Positions 26,601-38,679 of a DNA stretch of 64,000 nt are shown here, piece by piece (positions within the stretch are counted from its first letter, which is position 1; each line of letters begins with the position of its first letter). Source of the stretch: Saururus chinensis (Eukaryota > Streptophyta > Magnoliopsida > Piperales > Saururaceae). The position numbers and the translations under genes were made by a program. The notes below the pieces were generated by a model, which saw nothing but the letters and a program-made list of their open reading frames with translations, was not told where the DNA came from and made no database searches. The stretch covers positions 9,480,501 to 9,544,500 of the forward strand of contig CP141146.1 of the NCBI GenBank assembly GCA_035235625.1, read 5' to 3'.

Positions 26601-26777
26601 GACTTCCCATTTCCAGAGATAAATGCAAAAGACATGATCAGTGGAGGTGCTTTATGGGAGCTAGTTCGAATTTCACGCGATTGTTCACGAGAGGACATCA
26701 GAAGTCTCGCACACAAAACATTGACATTGAGCCCCACATTTCAAGCTGAATTGAGGCGTTTGCGGATTGAGTTGTAA
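17658..26777 (+). CDS. ARK: Armadillo-repeat kinesin (ARK family), 19 exons
   Basis: Plus-end-directed microtubule motor of the plant ARK (ungrouped, KIN-U) family, known for roles in microtubule growth and root-hair shape. Exons: 17658-17829, 18346-18446, 18531-18653, 19377-19562, 19663-19884, 19984-20149, 20712-20861, 21185-21273, 21600-21803, 21925-22071, 22624-22755, 23326-23457, 23663-23801, 23885-23977, 24852-24977, 25192-25317, 25443-25586, 26402-26530, 26617-26777. All introns are GT-AG and phases match. The product is about 913 residues, normal for the family. Seen: P-loop GQTGTGKT in exon 4 (near residue 147), switch I NTESSRSH (near 258), switch II DLAGSE (near 312), coiled coil about 403-655, then ARM repeats such as [15 protein letters not shown] to the C-terminus. 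Exon 1 is the weak point. ATG 17658 gives [12 protein letters not shown], like other ARK N-termini, and needs a donor after 17829. ATG 17686 with a donor after 17821 is an alternative. Exons 2-19 are very secure. Confidence 0.95.
22072..22623 (+). other. Kinesin intron 10 with unrelated insert-like DNA
   Basis: Intron of 552 bp. The part around 22360-22510 is GC-richer than the neighbouring introns and contains repeated CGGGCAC motifs (22361 and 22499), suggesting a small inserted element. No defined ends or target duplication were found. Confidence 0.35.
25087..25214 (+). repeat. 68-bp tandem duplication of an intron 3' end and exon start
   Basis: Two adjacent copies with a period of 68 bp. 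Each contains a T-rich tract, TTTCAT, then a (C/G)CAG acceptor and AAACAAATCAGGAGCTTATT, the first bases of exon 16. The downstream copy (acceptor at 25190-25191) gives the family sequence [13 protein letters not shown]. The upstream copy (AG at 25122-25123) would reach a TGA after seven codons. It is therefore a decoy acceptor inside intron 15. Confidence 0.9.
25959..26096. mobile_element. Small foldback MITE in kinesin intron 17
   Basis: Starts GGAAAATAATATT and ends AATATCACTATCT, the same termini as the element at 12643. The interior is different and folds on itself: TTTTGATTGG pairs with CCAATCAAAA around a GGGCCC core. No clean 9-bp duplication was found. It sits in the 815-bp intron between exons 17 and 18. 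Confidence 0.65.
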
Positions 26778-27759
26778 GTAATGACAAAAGTATTTGATGG
26801 TGTTTATATCCTTCAATCGAGCTTTTGAAAGCTTCAGGTTTTTGAAGAGACTGAGTTTTGCTTCCCAGTATCTCCATCATGCGGTCTATCATTCCGCTGA
26901 TGGCTTTTCCATGCTTGTTAGCTTTCATTGATTTCAATCACATGCTTTCAGTCACAGCCCCCCGATGGTAGGGTGTAAGCATAGTATATTTATGTTTAGA
27001 ATTTATTCATTATATCCTGTATAATTTGATTTCAAATGAATAGAAGAAAAATGCAGCGTCTTGATTGTCCATTCTGAATCATGGTTAAGGTCAAATTTGT
27101 ATAGATACAGTTAATATATTGCTAAAAAGTGAACATATTTGAATCTATTGTCCAAATTTTGAAACAGCCGTTGCAACATTATTTTATTTTTACTATTTGG
27201 CAATAGCTTGCCATCTTTCTAACTACACTGTTTGACCCACAAATAACTTGGAACTATCTCCAGTCCTGTGGAGATGATCAAACAAACCTTAGCGTGATCA
27301 ACTTATTGTAGCCCTTACAAGAACTTGATTTGTGCAGCTGCGTTCTTTCTCTATGTCCAGTATCTATCGTTCTTTTACGATCTTTTAGGTGCTCGATAGC
27401 AGCACAAAAAATCTATTCGAATTGTACTTGAAAGCCCTGGTCACTCGCAATTTGCCAAGGAACGCTTACACTTTTATTAGAACCGAATACATTTGAGTGT
27501 TGTCCATAAAAAAATATACTGAATGTCCACACACGTTCTTTATTACCAAAGCTGAATTCACTGAATGTACATCTTCTAAAGAAACTGGAACTGCAACAAA
27601 AGTAAGAAAGAAACTGAAACTGAATTCACTGAATGTGACATTTTCTGAAGAAACTGGAACTACAACAAAAGAAAGATCCAGTCCTGCCACTATTCTCTGA
27701 TACCACCCATAATAGCCGCCGACATTACAAATACGATCCCGTTGATATGTGCCTGGTGC
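26778..27759 (+). other. Kinesin 3' flank, no further gene
   Basis: The first few hundred bases after the TAA are probably 3' UTR. GAATAGAAGAAAAATG near 27040 is a plausible polyadenylation region, but nothing is decisive. The rest is AT-rich with no coding support on either strand. Confidence 0.4.
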
Positions 27760-28919
27760 ATATTGGGCCGTGGCTGAGACTCTTCCAAGCACATCGGGAC
27801 CGGTGCGCATCTCAACTAATCCGTTACAAATATGATTAGGGTATCATGTTGCGTGCAACCCTAAGAAATCAATGAAGTTGTGATTTGTATTTTTTATTCT
27901 CACCGTTTGGGAAAAAGGTGATTTCATGCACGTGATTTTAAGAAATCATTTTTATAACCTTAATTGTGAGTACATTGTGTTACATGTATTATAACATATT
28001 CTACAAAAACTACGACAACCCTCTTTGATTTTCTATATCAACTACATTCTTTATTTTGTTGCATCGTTACCCTCCGTAATATGACCTAATGTACCCTATT
28101 GTTGAAGTAAATGACACAAATGATAATAACAGTCTTTATATGCTTTAAGTAGAGGTGATTTGGGAGAAATGATGGGTGGAATAAAAAAAGAAGTGTGTGA
28201 GGAGAGAAGAGGGTGATAACATAAAAATGGTCATTTTAAAAAAAGTTTAGGGAAAAAGAGGGTAAAGAGAAAGCATAATTGAGTAAATATGAGGAAGGTG
28301 AGCTCATAAATTCGACCTCTATCAAACAAAATCTCACATAAATAGATAATTTTAAACTTTTAAAATAGGCCCTACCTATATGATAATTCTATGATTTTTG
28401 AAACAGGGCAGGAAGTTGGAATCAACGGAATTTCCTCATGAAGTGATTCATTGTTTTTAACTGATTCTGGCTCGAAACGACTAAGAATCAACTTTCAGGC
28501 AAGATTTTTAATTTTGCCCACCTTCACACAAACATGATTTTGATAATTCAAGTTCGAATTGAGGTGAAATCAACACAATCTTGCAAAAATTCTATACACA
28601 AATAGCCTAGTCGATGAAGCCCAAGAGTTTACTAAGCAAAGAACATGAAAAATCAAACTTTTGTAGAGAATCCGAGGACGAAAAGAATCTAAAGCCTAAC
28701 CACCGCTGATAGCGCTCTTTGTCGCCAGCACCATCGTCACCGGCTTAATGCGAGTAAATTTTTATTTTAAAATATTAGAATGCGTCTATTCCCCCAACAT
28801 ATACCCAAGGCTTCTGTTTTTTTTACAACCCAATAAAATTTAAAAATTACTATTTGCATATCTGTCTTTATCCAATAAGAATTTATAATAAAAAATTACT
28901 TGTGCTTAGTAATTGGCGA

Positions 28920-29600
28920 CGACCTCCTGCCACATCCAAGAGGTCACTGGCGTCGAAGATAGCGACGACCTCCTGCCACATCCAAGAGGTCACTGGCATC
29001 AAAAATAGCGATGACCTCCTACCACATCCAAGAGGCATGCTGGGCCGCGGCTAGCCTCATGCCAATAGCCATATCTGGCTCAGCAAGCCATGGTCTATTG
29101 GCCACGACTAGCCTCTATAGGTTGCGTCAGTGAGATTTGTCCACTGGCACTTGACTGCGACAAGCAGGCTGGGCAGAGGCATGGGGAGTTGCCAGCCACA
29201 CCCAGCACGTAACCCCTTCTCCTTCCTCGGCACTACCCTATGCATCGCCCCCTTCCCCAATCCCCATTATCATCCCCATCCTCTCCAAGTTCAATATCCT
29301 CAATGAGGTTGGCAGCTTCGCCACCTCGTAGGCCATCATGTTGTATTGCATCATGTACACCTTCATCGTCACCTTCATGATTATGAATGCTAACCTCACC
29401 ACCTCCATCATATCCCACTAGGCCTTCCTCTCAATGGCTGCTATCTTGCACTTTATCTTCTTAGTTGTCTTGCCTCTGACCCTGTGGATAATCCACTCCA
29501 CCCCAAGGGGAAAGCATGAGGAGGAGATGTATATTTTTGCCATCCTCATCATCGTGGTGCTGGTGGACTTCCTCACAGACATGGTAGGTGCCAACTCATT
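28920..29600 (+). other. GC-rich repeated patch, no gene recognised
   Basis: GACGACCTCCTGCCACATCC and the following AAGAGG occur three times at 28918-29034, a short degenerate tandem repeat. Downstream, 29230-29600 has a frame rich in hydrophobic residues interrupted by stops. It looks like membrane-protein debris, but I cannot name a family. Part of it (to about 29310) is repeated in unit B. Confidence 0.35.
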
Positions 29601-29606
29601 AATTTA

Positions 29607-30296
29607 TGTACCTTAGTAAGTGTTGTGACGAAGGAAAGTTACCAAAAGTTGAGAAGAAGATCGAATCAAGCGTCACATGCTCTGTCCTTAAGACAAAATT
29701 ATGCCCTCCTAACTGGTGTTTAGGAGTTACTTAGGCATTTGTCTCCTAGGATAAAATGATCCATTACACGCAATAGAAATACCTTCACATAGCATATGCA
29801 GTGAACCACTGTTATGCAATCTCTCTCATAGAAGATGGTAATGAAATCCAGTAAAAGATTATTCTAAAAAAAATTAGTGTTTTATAAGAAATTCCATTGA
29901 GGAAGATAACATGTCCTGTTCAAACGGATGTGTCCGCTCTTTAACGGGCACATTTGGGTTAAAAGAAAATCGGACCTATTTTGGATTAAGAAAAAGCCAA
30001 ATAAATTTATCCCAAAAATAATAATATTGTTAACCCAACCCAACCCGACCTGGCTAGCCATACGTGCAAATTGAACCAAACAGCACTGAGCCAAGCCGAC
30101 CTGACCGGAAAAAGAAGAAGGCGGCGACAAACACATATCGGTTAGCCCACTTAGGTGTATATGGGCCTAACTTGATAGGCCAAACTTATGCTTTATATAC
30201 CAACATCATCATTATTTTCTAGACAATGTGGGATTATTCATAACCTTCAACCAATTCACATATGTGTTCTCAATTATATGAACCTACTTTCTAACA
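29607..30296 (-). repeat. 3' LTR of the copia element
   Basis: 690 bp, matching 34813-35536 throughout. Adjacent to a purine-rich tract on its inner side. Confidence 0.85.
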
Positions 30297-33200
30297 ATTC
30301 CCCACATAAATGAGAATTAGTTGAATAATTATGCAAAGTAATGCAAATAAAACGTGAAAGCAAAATATTGAAAAGTTTCTGCATGAGGAAAAATGTACCT
30401 TTTGGCTTTGAACCTTCCATTGTAAAAATATCAAGTTTACTGGCTAATAAGTAAACATAATGTCTTGAACTATTTAGCCGTTTGTGTAAACCAATATAAT
30501 AAAATTCACATGGTCACTTCTTAGACACAATGTGGTGCTCATGTTTATGTTCATTTCGGCCCTGAACAAACATGGTTATCATGAGTGCTTTAGAATATCC
30601 AGCCTTAAAATCCTCATAAAAGTGTCCCCTTCATACTCATATTGATAATTCTTATTAAGAGTATCCTGTTATACCCTACTCAAATCAATTTAAGCTATAA
30701 GAACCAGTAAAACCAAAGCTTATCCTAATTCACTTTGGAGGCATCACTATCTCATCATAGGAATGAGAATAAGATATTATCTCAATAGTGATTCCCCTTA
30801 AATTCCATACAAGTTGATTATCCTTTTCAACGTAGATATTGGGATCTCCAGTCAACTAGGTTGAGTTACTATTATGGTAACTCTTAATGTATAGGTTTCA
30901 AGCTCATTCCGCTCGATGGACTATTCACTTGTTCTTTGGTTAAATCCTTAGTAAACAGATCTGTAATATTATTTTTTGACTTGACATACTCAATAAAAAC
31001 GATTCCACTAGAGAATAATTGTTTTATGACATTATATCTATAACGTATATGTTGAGACTTACCATTATATAAGTTACTTTATGTCTTTCTTATAGCTGAT
31101 TGACTATCACAATAAATACAAATAGGTGGCACGGGTTCCCCCCACATTTGAATATCCTCTAAAAAGTAACAAAGTCACTCATCCTCTTCGCCTACTTTAT
31201 CAAGTACAATAAATTCAGATTCTATTATAGATCTTGATATGTACGTTTATTTAGAATTAGAAGATTTCTAAGACATTGCTGCATTCCAAGAGTAAAGACA
31301 TACTTATGGATTTTTAAGTTTTGTATCAGAAATCCAAAATCCAATTTGCATCACAGTAACCCTCTTGTACTATAGGATACCTTGTATAATATAATTCATA
31401 GTTTAAGGTATATCTTAGATATCTAAAAACCTTAACTATTACCTTCTAGTGGTCTCGTACAATTCATCATGTAATTGAGACTGCAAATAATTTGAGAGCA
31501 TTATAATTGTGATATACTCTTATTAGTATTTTTGCTCAAGTACAATGTCACATCCACATGTGTTTTCATAGGACGATTATCATGTGTATTGAATTTCTCT
31601 AGGATTTTCTCAATATAATAAGATTGAGACAATGCACATCTATCAGATGTTCTAGTAATTTTCATCCCTAGTATAACATCTACAACACCCACATCTTCCA
31701 TGTTAAACTTTTTATTTAACATCCTCTTAGTAAATTTAATAATTTCGTCATTAGTACAAATAATGAGCATATCATCCACGTATAAGCATACAATGACATA
31801 GTCATTAGGTCTTTCTCTAACATAAATACATTTGTTAAATTCATTAAATATGAATTCATTTGACATCATCATTTTGTCAAATTTATCATGTTACTACTTA
31901 GGTGCTTGTTTAAGCCCAAATTAGGATTTTACAAGTTAACATACTTTGTTTACTTGACCCGATACAACAAACCCTTTAGGTTGTTGCATATATATTTCCT
32001 CATTCAAGAATGTGATTTTTACATCTATTTGAAGTATTTCGAAATTATACAAAGCAGTAAAAACGATTAACATCCTAATGGAAGTTGTCTTTGTGACTGT
32101 TAAATATATATCAAAGTAATCTTGACCTTCATTCTGCTTGTATTGATAAGTCTATCTTTATATTTTTTAATTGATCTATAGCATTCATCTTCCTCTTGAA
32201 TATCCACTTATATCATAGAGGTTTACTTCTTAGTGGAAGATCCACCAACTCCATAGTATGATTTTGCATATTGAATTCAATTTCACTATATGCAGCCTCT
32301 TTCTAATATTGTGCTTTAAGAGAAGACATAGCTTCCTTAAAACTTTGAGGCTCGTTTTTGAATAAATAAGTCAAAAAATCTAGACCAAAAGATTTTGATG
32401 TTCTAGAATGTTTGCTGCATCTAAGTTTATCATCTTCTCCCTCTTGACACTATTGTCTTGTGCAAACATCTAAAATTCTTTTAAGATAACTTTCTCCTTA
32501 TGTAGAATTACACAGAAAAATATATTAAAAAAATAAATTATTACTCGATTGAATCACAGTATTGACATTTACATTAAGAATTTTTGATTTACGAACAAGA
32601 AAACAATATGCACTACTTCTATTGGTATAACCAATGAATACACAATTAATGGTCTTTGGTTCTATCTTTATCCTCTTAGGATTATGGACCACCACTTTCG
32701 CTAAACACCATCATACCTTTAAGAATTTGTAGGAAACTTTTGACTTTTTCATAATTCATACTATGTTTTCAATGCTTTATTACAAGGTATTTTGTTGAGA
32801 ATATAATTTGCTGAAAGTAAAACTTCCCCCAACATGTTTTAGGGTAACCCATAACTTATTACCATAAAATTCGTGATCTCTTTTAAAGTTCTATTTTTAT
32901 GTTCTGTAACTTTATTTTGTTGAGGTGAATAAGGTGTTGTAGTTTGGTTACGTTGTGAACAAAATTCACCCAAAGGTAATTCATATTCCCCACTTCTATC
33001 ACTCCTTTAAACTTTTATATATTTTCTTGTCAAGTTGATTTCCAACCTCTATTTTGTATAGTACAAACATGTCTATAACATCATCCTTTACTTCTCAACA
33101 AGGACACATAACAATATCAAGTGTAATCATATAAGAATGTAATCAAGCACTTTTTACCTCATCTTGTTTGAACAAGTTTTAAGTCACAAACATTGCTATG

Positions 33201-34812
33201 AATTAATTTAAAAGGTTCAATACTTTTCTCAATGCTTTGGAATGATTTTCTTGTCAATTTTGATTCCACACAAGTCTCACATTTATGATTAGAGTCAACA
33301 TTAAATTTAGGTATATATTCCATATCAATCAATCTTTACATAACGTCATAATTAATATGTCCAATCTATTATGCCACACATTACATGACTCAATCATATA
33401 AGAAAAATAAGCACTAACATTCTTAATATTAACAACAGGTATAATAGTTAATACATTGAGCTTAAAAAACCCCTCATTAAGATATCATTTTCTCACATAC
33501 ATCCTACTATTAATTGATACAAACTTATTTTTGGCACATACAGTACATTGTTGAAAGTGAGCTCCTTCTCCGTAGCATCCTGGGCACCACCTTTCCAGTA
33601 CCTACAACTTTGGTGGTAGAAGAATTGTCCATAAAAAGTTGTATATTATTTTTCACCGGTTGATAAGTGGAGAACATTTTTCTATTTGAACACACATGAC
33701 GAGTAGCCCCATTGATTACCCACTATTCTCTTGCATTAATGACCATGTTCACTTCAGAAATCATAGTGGAAAGACTGATGTCATTTATATTGTTAGAGAG
33801 ATTCTCCACTTCAGTCATGTTGGCTTGTGCATTTTTCTTCTTGGAATCCTCCTATTTCTTCCGCTTGCTACAATCCTTAGCCTTGTGGCCATGCTTGTCA
33901 CACACATAACACTTGCCTTTGAATTTGACATTATTAGACTCATTGTTTGACTATCCGCCATGATTTATCCTCTTCTTGTTATTAAAGTTATTATTTTTTT
34001 GCTCTTGTTCTATAACATTTACTTTGACTTCTATGTCATAACCCCCAACTTTCTTTTTAGAAGCATGACTGTCCTCTTTAATTCTCAACCTTACAATCAA
34101 GTCCTCTATGTTCATCTCTTTGCACCTATGCTTCAAGTAATTCTTAAAATCCTTTCAAGATAGTGATAATTTTTCAATTATATCAGCCACCTGAAAGGAT
34201 TTACACAAAGCCATACCTTCTAAATGTATATCATGCAAGATCACTTGGAGCTCTTGTACTTGGTTAATCACAATCTTAGAATCTATCATCTTGAAGTTCA
34301 AGAATTTGCCTATAACGAATTTTTTTGCACTGACATCTTCCCTTTTGTACTTCTTATCCAAGGATTCTCACAATGCTTTAACACTCTTTATTGGAATATA
34401 TACGTTGTATAGAGTATTGTCTAGTCCATTGAGAATATAATTTCGACACAAAAAGATTGTATCTTTCCATGCATCGACTATCACAATAGCCTGTTTAACA
34501 TCCTTTTTCTCCTTAGTGAGAATAAGAATATCCTCTTGCAAGAATCGAGCAAAATTCAACGCGGTCATATAACATAGCATCTTTTGTTGTCATCTCTTAA
34601 AATATGTACTACTGAATTTTCCCGGCTTCTTCCCTTTCACTTGAACAAGAACAAGAGTAGTCATAGTAATGGGAATTATGACCAAAGTCATATCGGTACC
34701 CTTCAGCCATTTATGTTCCAAGAAATAGAAGATAATCTCATTTTTGAAACATTAAAAACCTATTTTCAAATACTAATCACAATAATAATTCTGTCTTAAA
34801 ATCGTAAATTTT

Positions 34813-35536
34813 TGTACCTTAGTAATTGTTGCGATGAAGGAAAATTACAAAAAGTCAAGAACTAGATTGAATTAAGCATCATCCTTAAGATAGAATTATG
34901 CCCTCCCTATTAGTGCATAGGAATCACTTTGATGCAAGTCCCTTAGGATAAGACAATCCACTACACATTGTAGAAGCACTTTCATACAGCATATGCAGCA
35001 AACCATTGTTATGCAATCATTCTCACATAACACAATAATAAAATCCAATAAAGAATTATTCTTAAAAAATATTTTTTAGTGTTTCATAAGAAATCCTATT
35101 GAAGAAGACAACTTGTTCCGTTCAAATGGATATGTCTGCCCGTTAACTGACACATTTGGGTTAAGAAAAAATTGGACCCATTTTCGGTTAAGAGAAAATA
35201 AAATAAATTTATTCAAAAAATAATTATCTTGTTGAACCAACCTAACCCGACCTAGCCAGCCACGTATCCAAACTTAATCGGGCCAAACCTGTCAAATGGG
35301 TGGCAGCAGTGGTGTGTACACGCATGTGGGTTAGCCCACTTAGGTGCATGGGTCTAACATGTATCTCCCCCACAAAAGTGGGGTGGCCCAAGGGCCTAAC
35401 TTGAAAGACTAAACTTATACTTTATATATTAATACCTTCACTATTTCCTAGATAATGTGAAATTATTCATAACCTTCCACCAATTCACATGTGTGTTCTC
35501 GTTTACATGAAAGTGGGTTTTACCCACTTTTTAACA
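34813..35536 (-). repeat. 5' LTR of the copia element
   Basis: 724 bp, paired with 29607-30296. A partial copy of this LTR remains in duplication unit B at 42575-42975. Confidence 0.85.
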
Positions 35537-36281
35537 CTTTTTTAATGGCACTCTTATGCTAGGACTGGCCATCCCAGACAGTCCCCCACTAGGATCCACC
35601 TTGGTGGAGAAGCTCAATTACTTTATCACCAAGGTAATATGCCATTCATCTACGTGATGAGTGCACTGAAGACAAACCCTTTCGCCATCCAAAATGCCAA
35701 GATTTGCAGGGTGCCCTAGCTGCGAGAAGCATCTTGAAGTAAAGAGAAGTAAAGAGCCAAGGAGCTTTCTCAGTGCGCTCCACCAAGATGCTACTAGCCA
35801 AGCATGCTGTGTTGCAGGCTTTACATATACCTATCCGAGATGCTACTAGCCAAGCATGTCGTGCCGCAGCCTGTAGAGCTTGTGGTTGTTGTTTGCTAAG
35901 TCACCAGTGGCAAGATCTGGCCATTGGCCTGGCGAGCCTTGCCCTGGCCCATTGCAGGCTTGTCAAAGCAGCTACACTGTCACTAGTTTATGGCTGCCAG
36001 CCACTGACACCGGTGGCAAAAAAGATGGAGAAGAGAAATGCTTAGGTGTTGGGGTGGCATAAGCAAAATCGTGGGGGATTGTAAGTTGGGCTGAGTAATA
36101 AATGTTTTTTTCTTTGTGGGGGTACTACGTATATTCTGGGAGGAAAATAGAGACGTTCAAACTATTATTATTGATGTGTAAAGAGGGCATATATAAATAT
36201 TTTTTAAAATTTTCTTAGGGTGTAAAAAAAATGGGGGGGGGGGGGGGGGGGGGCTTTGAGTATATCAAGAAACATTACTTA
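35537..36281 (+). other. Duplicated intergenic DNA, no gene recognised
   Basis: Matches 42976-43645 in unit B. GATGCTACTAGCCAAGCATG occurs twice (near 35788 and 35839). A run of 21 G at 36233-36253 is only 6 G in unit B. Short open frames are not conserved between the two copies, which argues against coding. Confidence 0.6.
36233..36253. repeat. Poly-G tract, 21 bases
   Basis: Unbroken run of G following a run of A. The matching site in unit B has 6 G, so the tract expanded or is an assembly-length error. Confidence 0.9.
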
Positions 36282-36742
36282 GGGCCGTTTGGGTACTAAA
36301 TTAATTGAAAAAATTCACCGCCCAATGTGAGTTACGTTTGGTAAGAAAATTTGTTAGAATAAATTCAGATATCACGTCAAACCCAATTTGAAAACTTTAA
36401 ACTAATATAACTCTCTCTCTCTCTCTCTCTCTCGAACTTAGATATGCATATTCTAAATTCGAACATTATCAAACAAGATCTCACAAGGATAGGTAATTTT
36501 GAATTTTTAAAGTATGCCCTACCTATATAGTATATTTCTTGAGGCTCAAATCGATATAAAAGATAACCGTTAAAAAATAATAGAATACATAATTTTCAAA
36601 ACGGGGACCGGACTAAATCAACTTCAGTACTGAATTTTTACTTATGCGCAACTTCTACACATAAACAGGATTCTAAAAACTTAACCCTAAATTGAAGCTG
36701 AATTAAGTGAATCTTTTAACGATTCAGTACCCTAACAACCTC
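36282..36742. mobile_element. Tourist-like (PIF/Harbinger) MITE
   Basis: Starts GGGCCGTTTGGGTAC and ends GTACCCTAACAACCTC, inverted ends of the Tourist style. It is flanked by TTA at 36279-36281 and 36743-36745. Unit B has the uninterrupted sequence ACTTAGAGAAG at 43637-43647, which is the empty site. The interior carries a (CT)n run at 36411-36433 and a sequence related to 28300-28600 and 41640-42130. Confidence 0.8.
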
Positions 36743-36923
36743 TTAGAGAAATTCTAAGAGGGAAAGAAAGTATAAAGATAAAATATGGAAAATAAAACGA
36801 TATTGCTACAATGTTCTCTTTAAATTCCTAGAGTACCCATTACAATCAATCAGAAGTCCCTCCTTTCTTATTAAAAAATCCACATAAAGAATAAGAAGAG
36901 TCTTCAGGTAACTTGAGCAGTCT

Positions 36924-37364
36924 TCAAAGCCTGTCCTCCAGTTTGTTCTTCATGACAACGGGATTGGCCTTGGCGATGTCCTCTTGCCCTTTCGACCTGA
37001 AATCGTAATCGCACTTGTGCTCCTCCGGATACCGGTGTGCCCCGCAGTATGTGTTCCGGCACCGGCACGCAAACCCCAACATCCCCACCTTCTTCCGACA
37101 CATGCTGCACCTGTTATTGATGGCCGGCGCCGGCGATGCCTCTTCCTGTTGGCTCGAGACGATGACAGGCGCCGACAAAGAAGAAGACTCCACCGACAGA
37201 ACGGGCTTAGGCGGCGGCACCTGCGCTCGAATAGCTTGGTCTTCCATCTGCTTCTTGGCACTGTGGTTCTTGTAGCAGACGGAACAAAGGTCCATCGTAG
37301 CAGGGCTGCCAAAGAATCCACAGCCGTTGGCACAGAGCGAGGGTGATCTTTCTTCGGAAGCCAT
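36924..37364 (-). CDS. A20/AN1 zinc-finger stress-associated protein, copy A
   Basis: 146 residues in one uninterrupted frame, typical of intronless plant SAP genes. An A20 finger lies at residues 11-34 (Cys 11, 15, 27, 30). An AN1 finger lies at residues 86-118 (Cys 86, 89, 100, 102, 107, His 110, 116, Cys 118). A proline- and serine-rich linker joins them. The family binds ubiquitin, is often induced by stress, and some members have E3 ligase activity. The start is the only ATG before the A20 domain. The protein differs from copy B (43819-44259) at 8 of 146 positions. Four of these cluster in or near the fingers: S35C, R103G, N104S, Y106F. Copy A has Arg at 103, where the AN1 consensus and copy B have Gly, so copy A is the more derived. 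A longer antisense-overlapping frame is a shadow. Confidence 0.95.
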   Translation of the reverse strand: MASEERSPSLCANGCGFFGSPATMDLCSVCYKNHSAKKQMEDQAIRAQVPPPKPVLSVESSSLSAPVIVSSQQEEASPAPAINNRCSMCRKKVGMLGFACRCRNTYCGAHRYPEEHKCDYDFRSKGQEDIAKANPVVMKNKLEDRL

Positions 37365-37501
37365 CTCTCCTTCCTGCTGCAGCTAACGCTTTCTCGTTGT
37401 GAAGAACGAAGACGTACGTATTGGCCCTCAGAACTCTTTGCTCACAATTCTACCGAAGAAAGCATGCATGCAAGTGATGCGGCCAAGCCATGACACAACA
37501 A

Positions 37502-37507
37502 TATATA
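37502..37507 (-). promoter_or_regulatory. Probable TATA box of SAP copy A
   Basis: TATATA lies about 140 bp upstream of the ATG, within upstream DNA conserved between the two units (TATATAAGAAGGCCAG on the plus strand). The position fits a short 5' UTR. No expression evidence. Confidence 0.5.
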
Positions 37508-37605
37508 AGAAGGCCAGTTTCCTACTTGGTGATTTTAAGCTCCGGTTGAAAAAGGATTGCATGTGAAAAGTTATTGCTTGAGGTAAGTTCCCTGATTTTG
37601 GTTCT

Positions 37606-38679
37606 TACTTGGATACTTACTTGGATACTTGGTTGGGGGTAGGGGATTAGGCAACTTGTACGTCTGGGAACCTATTATTTGGTCTACGCTACTTCTTTGC
37701 CAAGTTAAAGAATTTCTACCGAATTGTACTAGAATCTTCACGTTCCAATTTCTCAATCCTTCTTGAATAGGAAATCAAATATATTCGTGAAGCTTCACGA
37801 GTGGCATAGCTGTTGAAGCCTAATTTGCAAATCATGTATTATGATTTGTAAGTTTTATTCGAGCTAACTTTAAGCCTTATTCGAGTTGAATTTGAGCTAT
37901 GTTAGAGTCAAGCTTATATAATATGTCCGAACTCGACTAAAGTTAATTAGAGATTAATTCAAGTAGAGTCGAGCCTAGCTGACTCAGCTCATTAACATAG
38001 CATCCCTAGGCATGCCGAAGGTGCTTTGTACAAAAAACGAAGTAAGAAAAAAAGAAAAAAAATTAGCCTTAAGGGCACCTTATTGATATAATGATGAGTA
38101 GTGAAATAGGGGTATCGCCATTTTCATTTCAATTGGTTTAATCTCATTTTTCTTCCTCCCATACAAAAAATTTAGTTGCTTCGGCTACATGATGGTGGTT
38201 ATGGTGTATTTTGTGTGCTTCTTGATCTTTTTTTTCCTCTTGGAGGCAAATTGATATGGTATGCCATCTTTAGGCATGGGCCCTGTGACCATGTGGCTCT
38301 AGACATGGTACATAATGGGCCACCAATTTAACCAAAGGGCACTGATTCATACGAATCAATGACCCCTTATGTTCTATGTCCGAAGCTCCACGTGGGCTGA
38401 TCACAGATCAAGCTAGTCAAGGAAACCGGTCATGCAAACATTTTTCTTAGGCATAAGTTGAGAATTTTGGGCTAAGTTGGAGATTTGTCAGAAGTGTTTT
38501 GCAATGTTGTTGGGCGAAGATGGAAATTGGTGAAAGAACGTCTATTTCCTCCCCATAAAATGCTCAGAGGCCCCCTAACAAAGAAAAATGACTGAAATTT
38601 TTTAAGCAATTAGTACCCCCCTTACAATTTTGCTCTTGCTCAGGCCAACACCCCACCCCTTCTCTTGGTCCATTCTAGC
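37606..38679. other. Spacer between duplication units, no gene
   Basis: TTCGAGTTGAA / GAGTCGAGC-rich sequence at 37850-38010 ends in CATAGCATCCCTA, a hAT-like terminus, but I could not find its left end. The rest is AT-rich with no coding signal. Confidence 0.4.

Larger units (their letters stand above)
29607..35536 (-). mobile_element. Old, broken Ty1/copia retrotransposon with both LTRs
   Basis: LTRs at 29607-30296 and 34813-35536, read on the minus strand as TGTTAGAAAGT...GGTACA. They differ visibly along their length (by eye roughly one base in five), so the insertion is old. On the minus strand the order is gag with a CCHC knuckle (CYVCDKHGHKAKDC, about 33870-33915), integrase (TTTPYSPQQN, about 32925), reverse transcriptase with YVDDML (about 31770) and an RNase H tail (about 30950), with a GTGGGGAA purine tract next to the 3' LTR. 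Integrase before reverse transcriptase identifies copia. No clear primer-binding site or 5-bp target duplication was found. The element is broken, with many interruptions, and cannot be functional. Confidence 0.9.
27760..37605. repeat. Segmental duplication unit A (SAP gene block)
   Basis: Collinear with unit B at 39985-44520. Matching parts: 27760-28300 with 39985-40645, 28305-28735 with 41755-42225, 28830-29310 with 42228-42570, and 35124-37605 with 42574-44520. Unit A additionally holds the copia element and the Tourist-like MITE. Unit B additionally holds about 1.1 kb at 40646-41754. Same orientation, so this is a tandem duplication with about 2.4 kb between the units. Confidence 0.9.

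Noticed and set aside
29434-29616. Hydrophobic 60-residue frame that could be a membrane peptide
   Set aside because: Flanking sequence has in-frame stops, the match to unit B stops before it, and no family is recognised.
36950-37333. 127-residue frame on the minus strand overlapping SAP copy A, also present in copy B
   Set aside because: It is the other frame of the GC-rich SAP coding sequence. The A20/AN1 frame carries all zinc ligands, so this one is a shadow.
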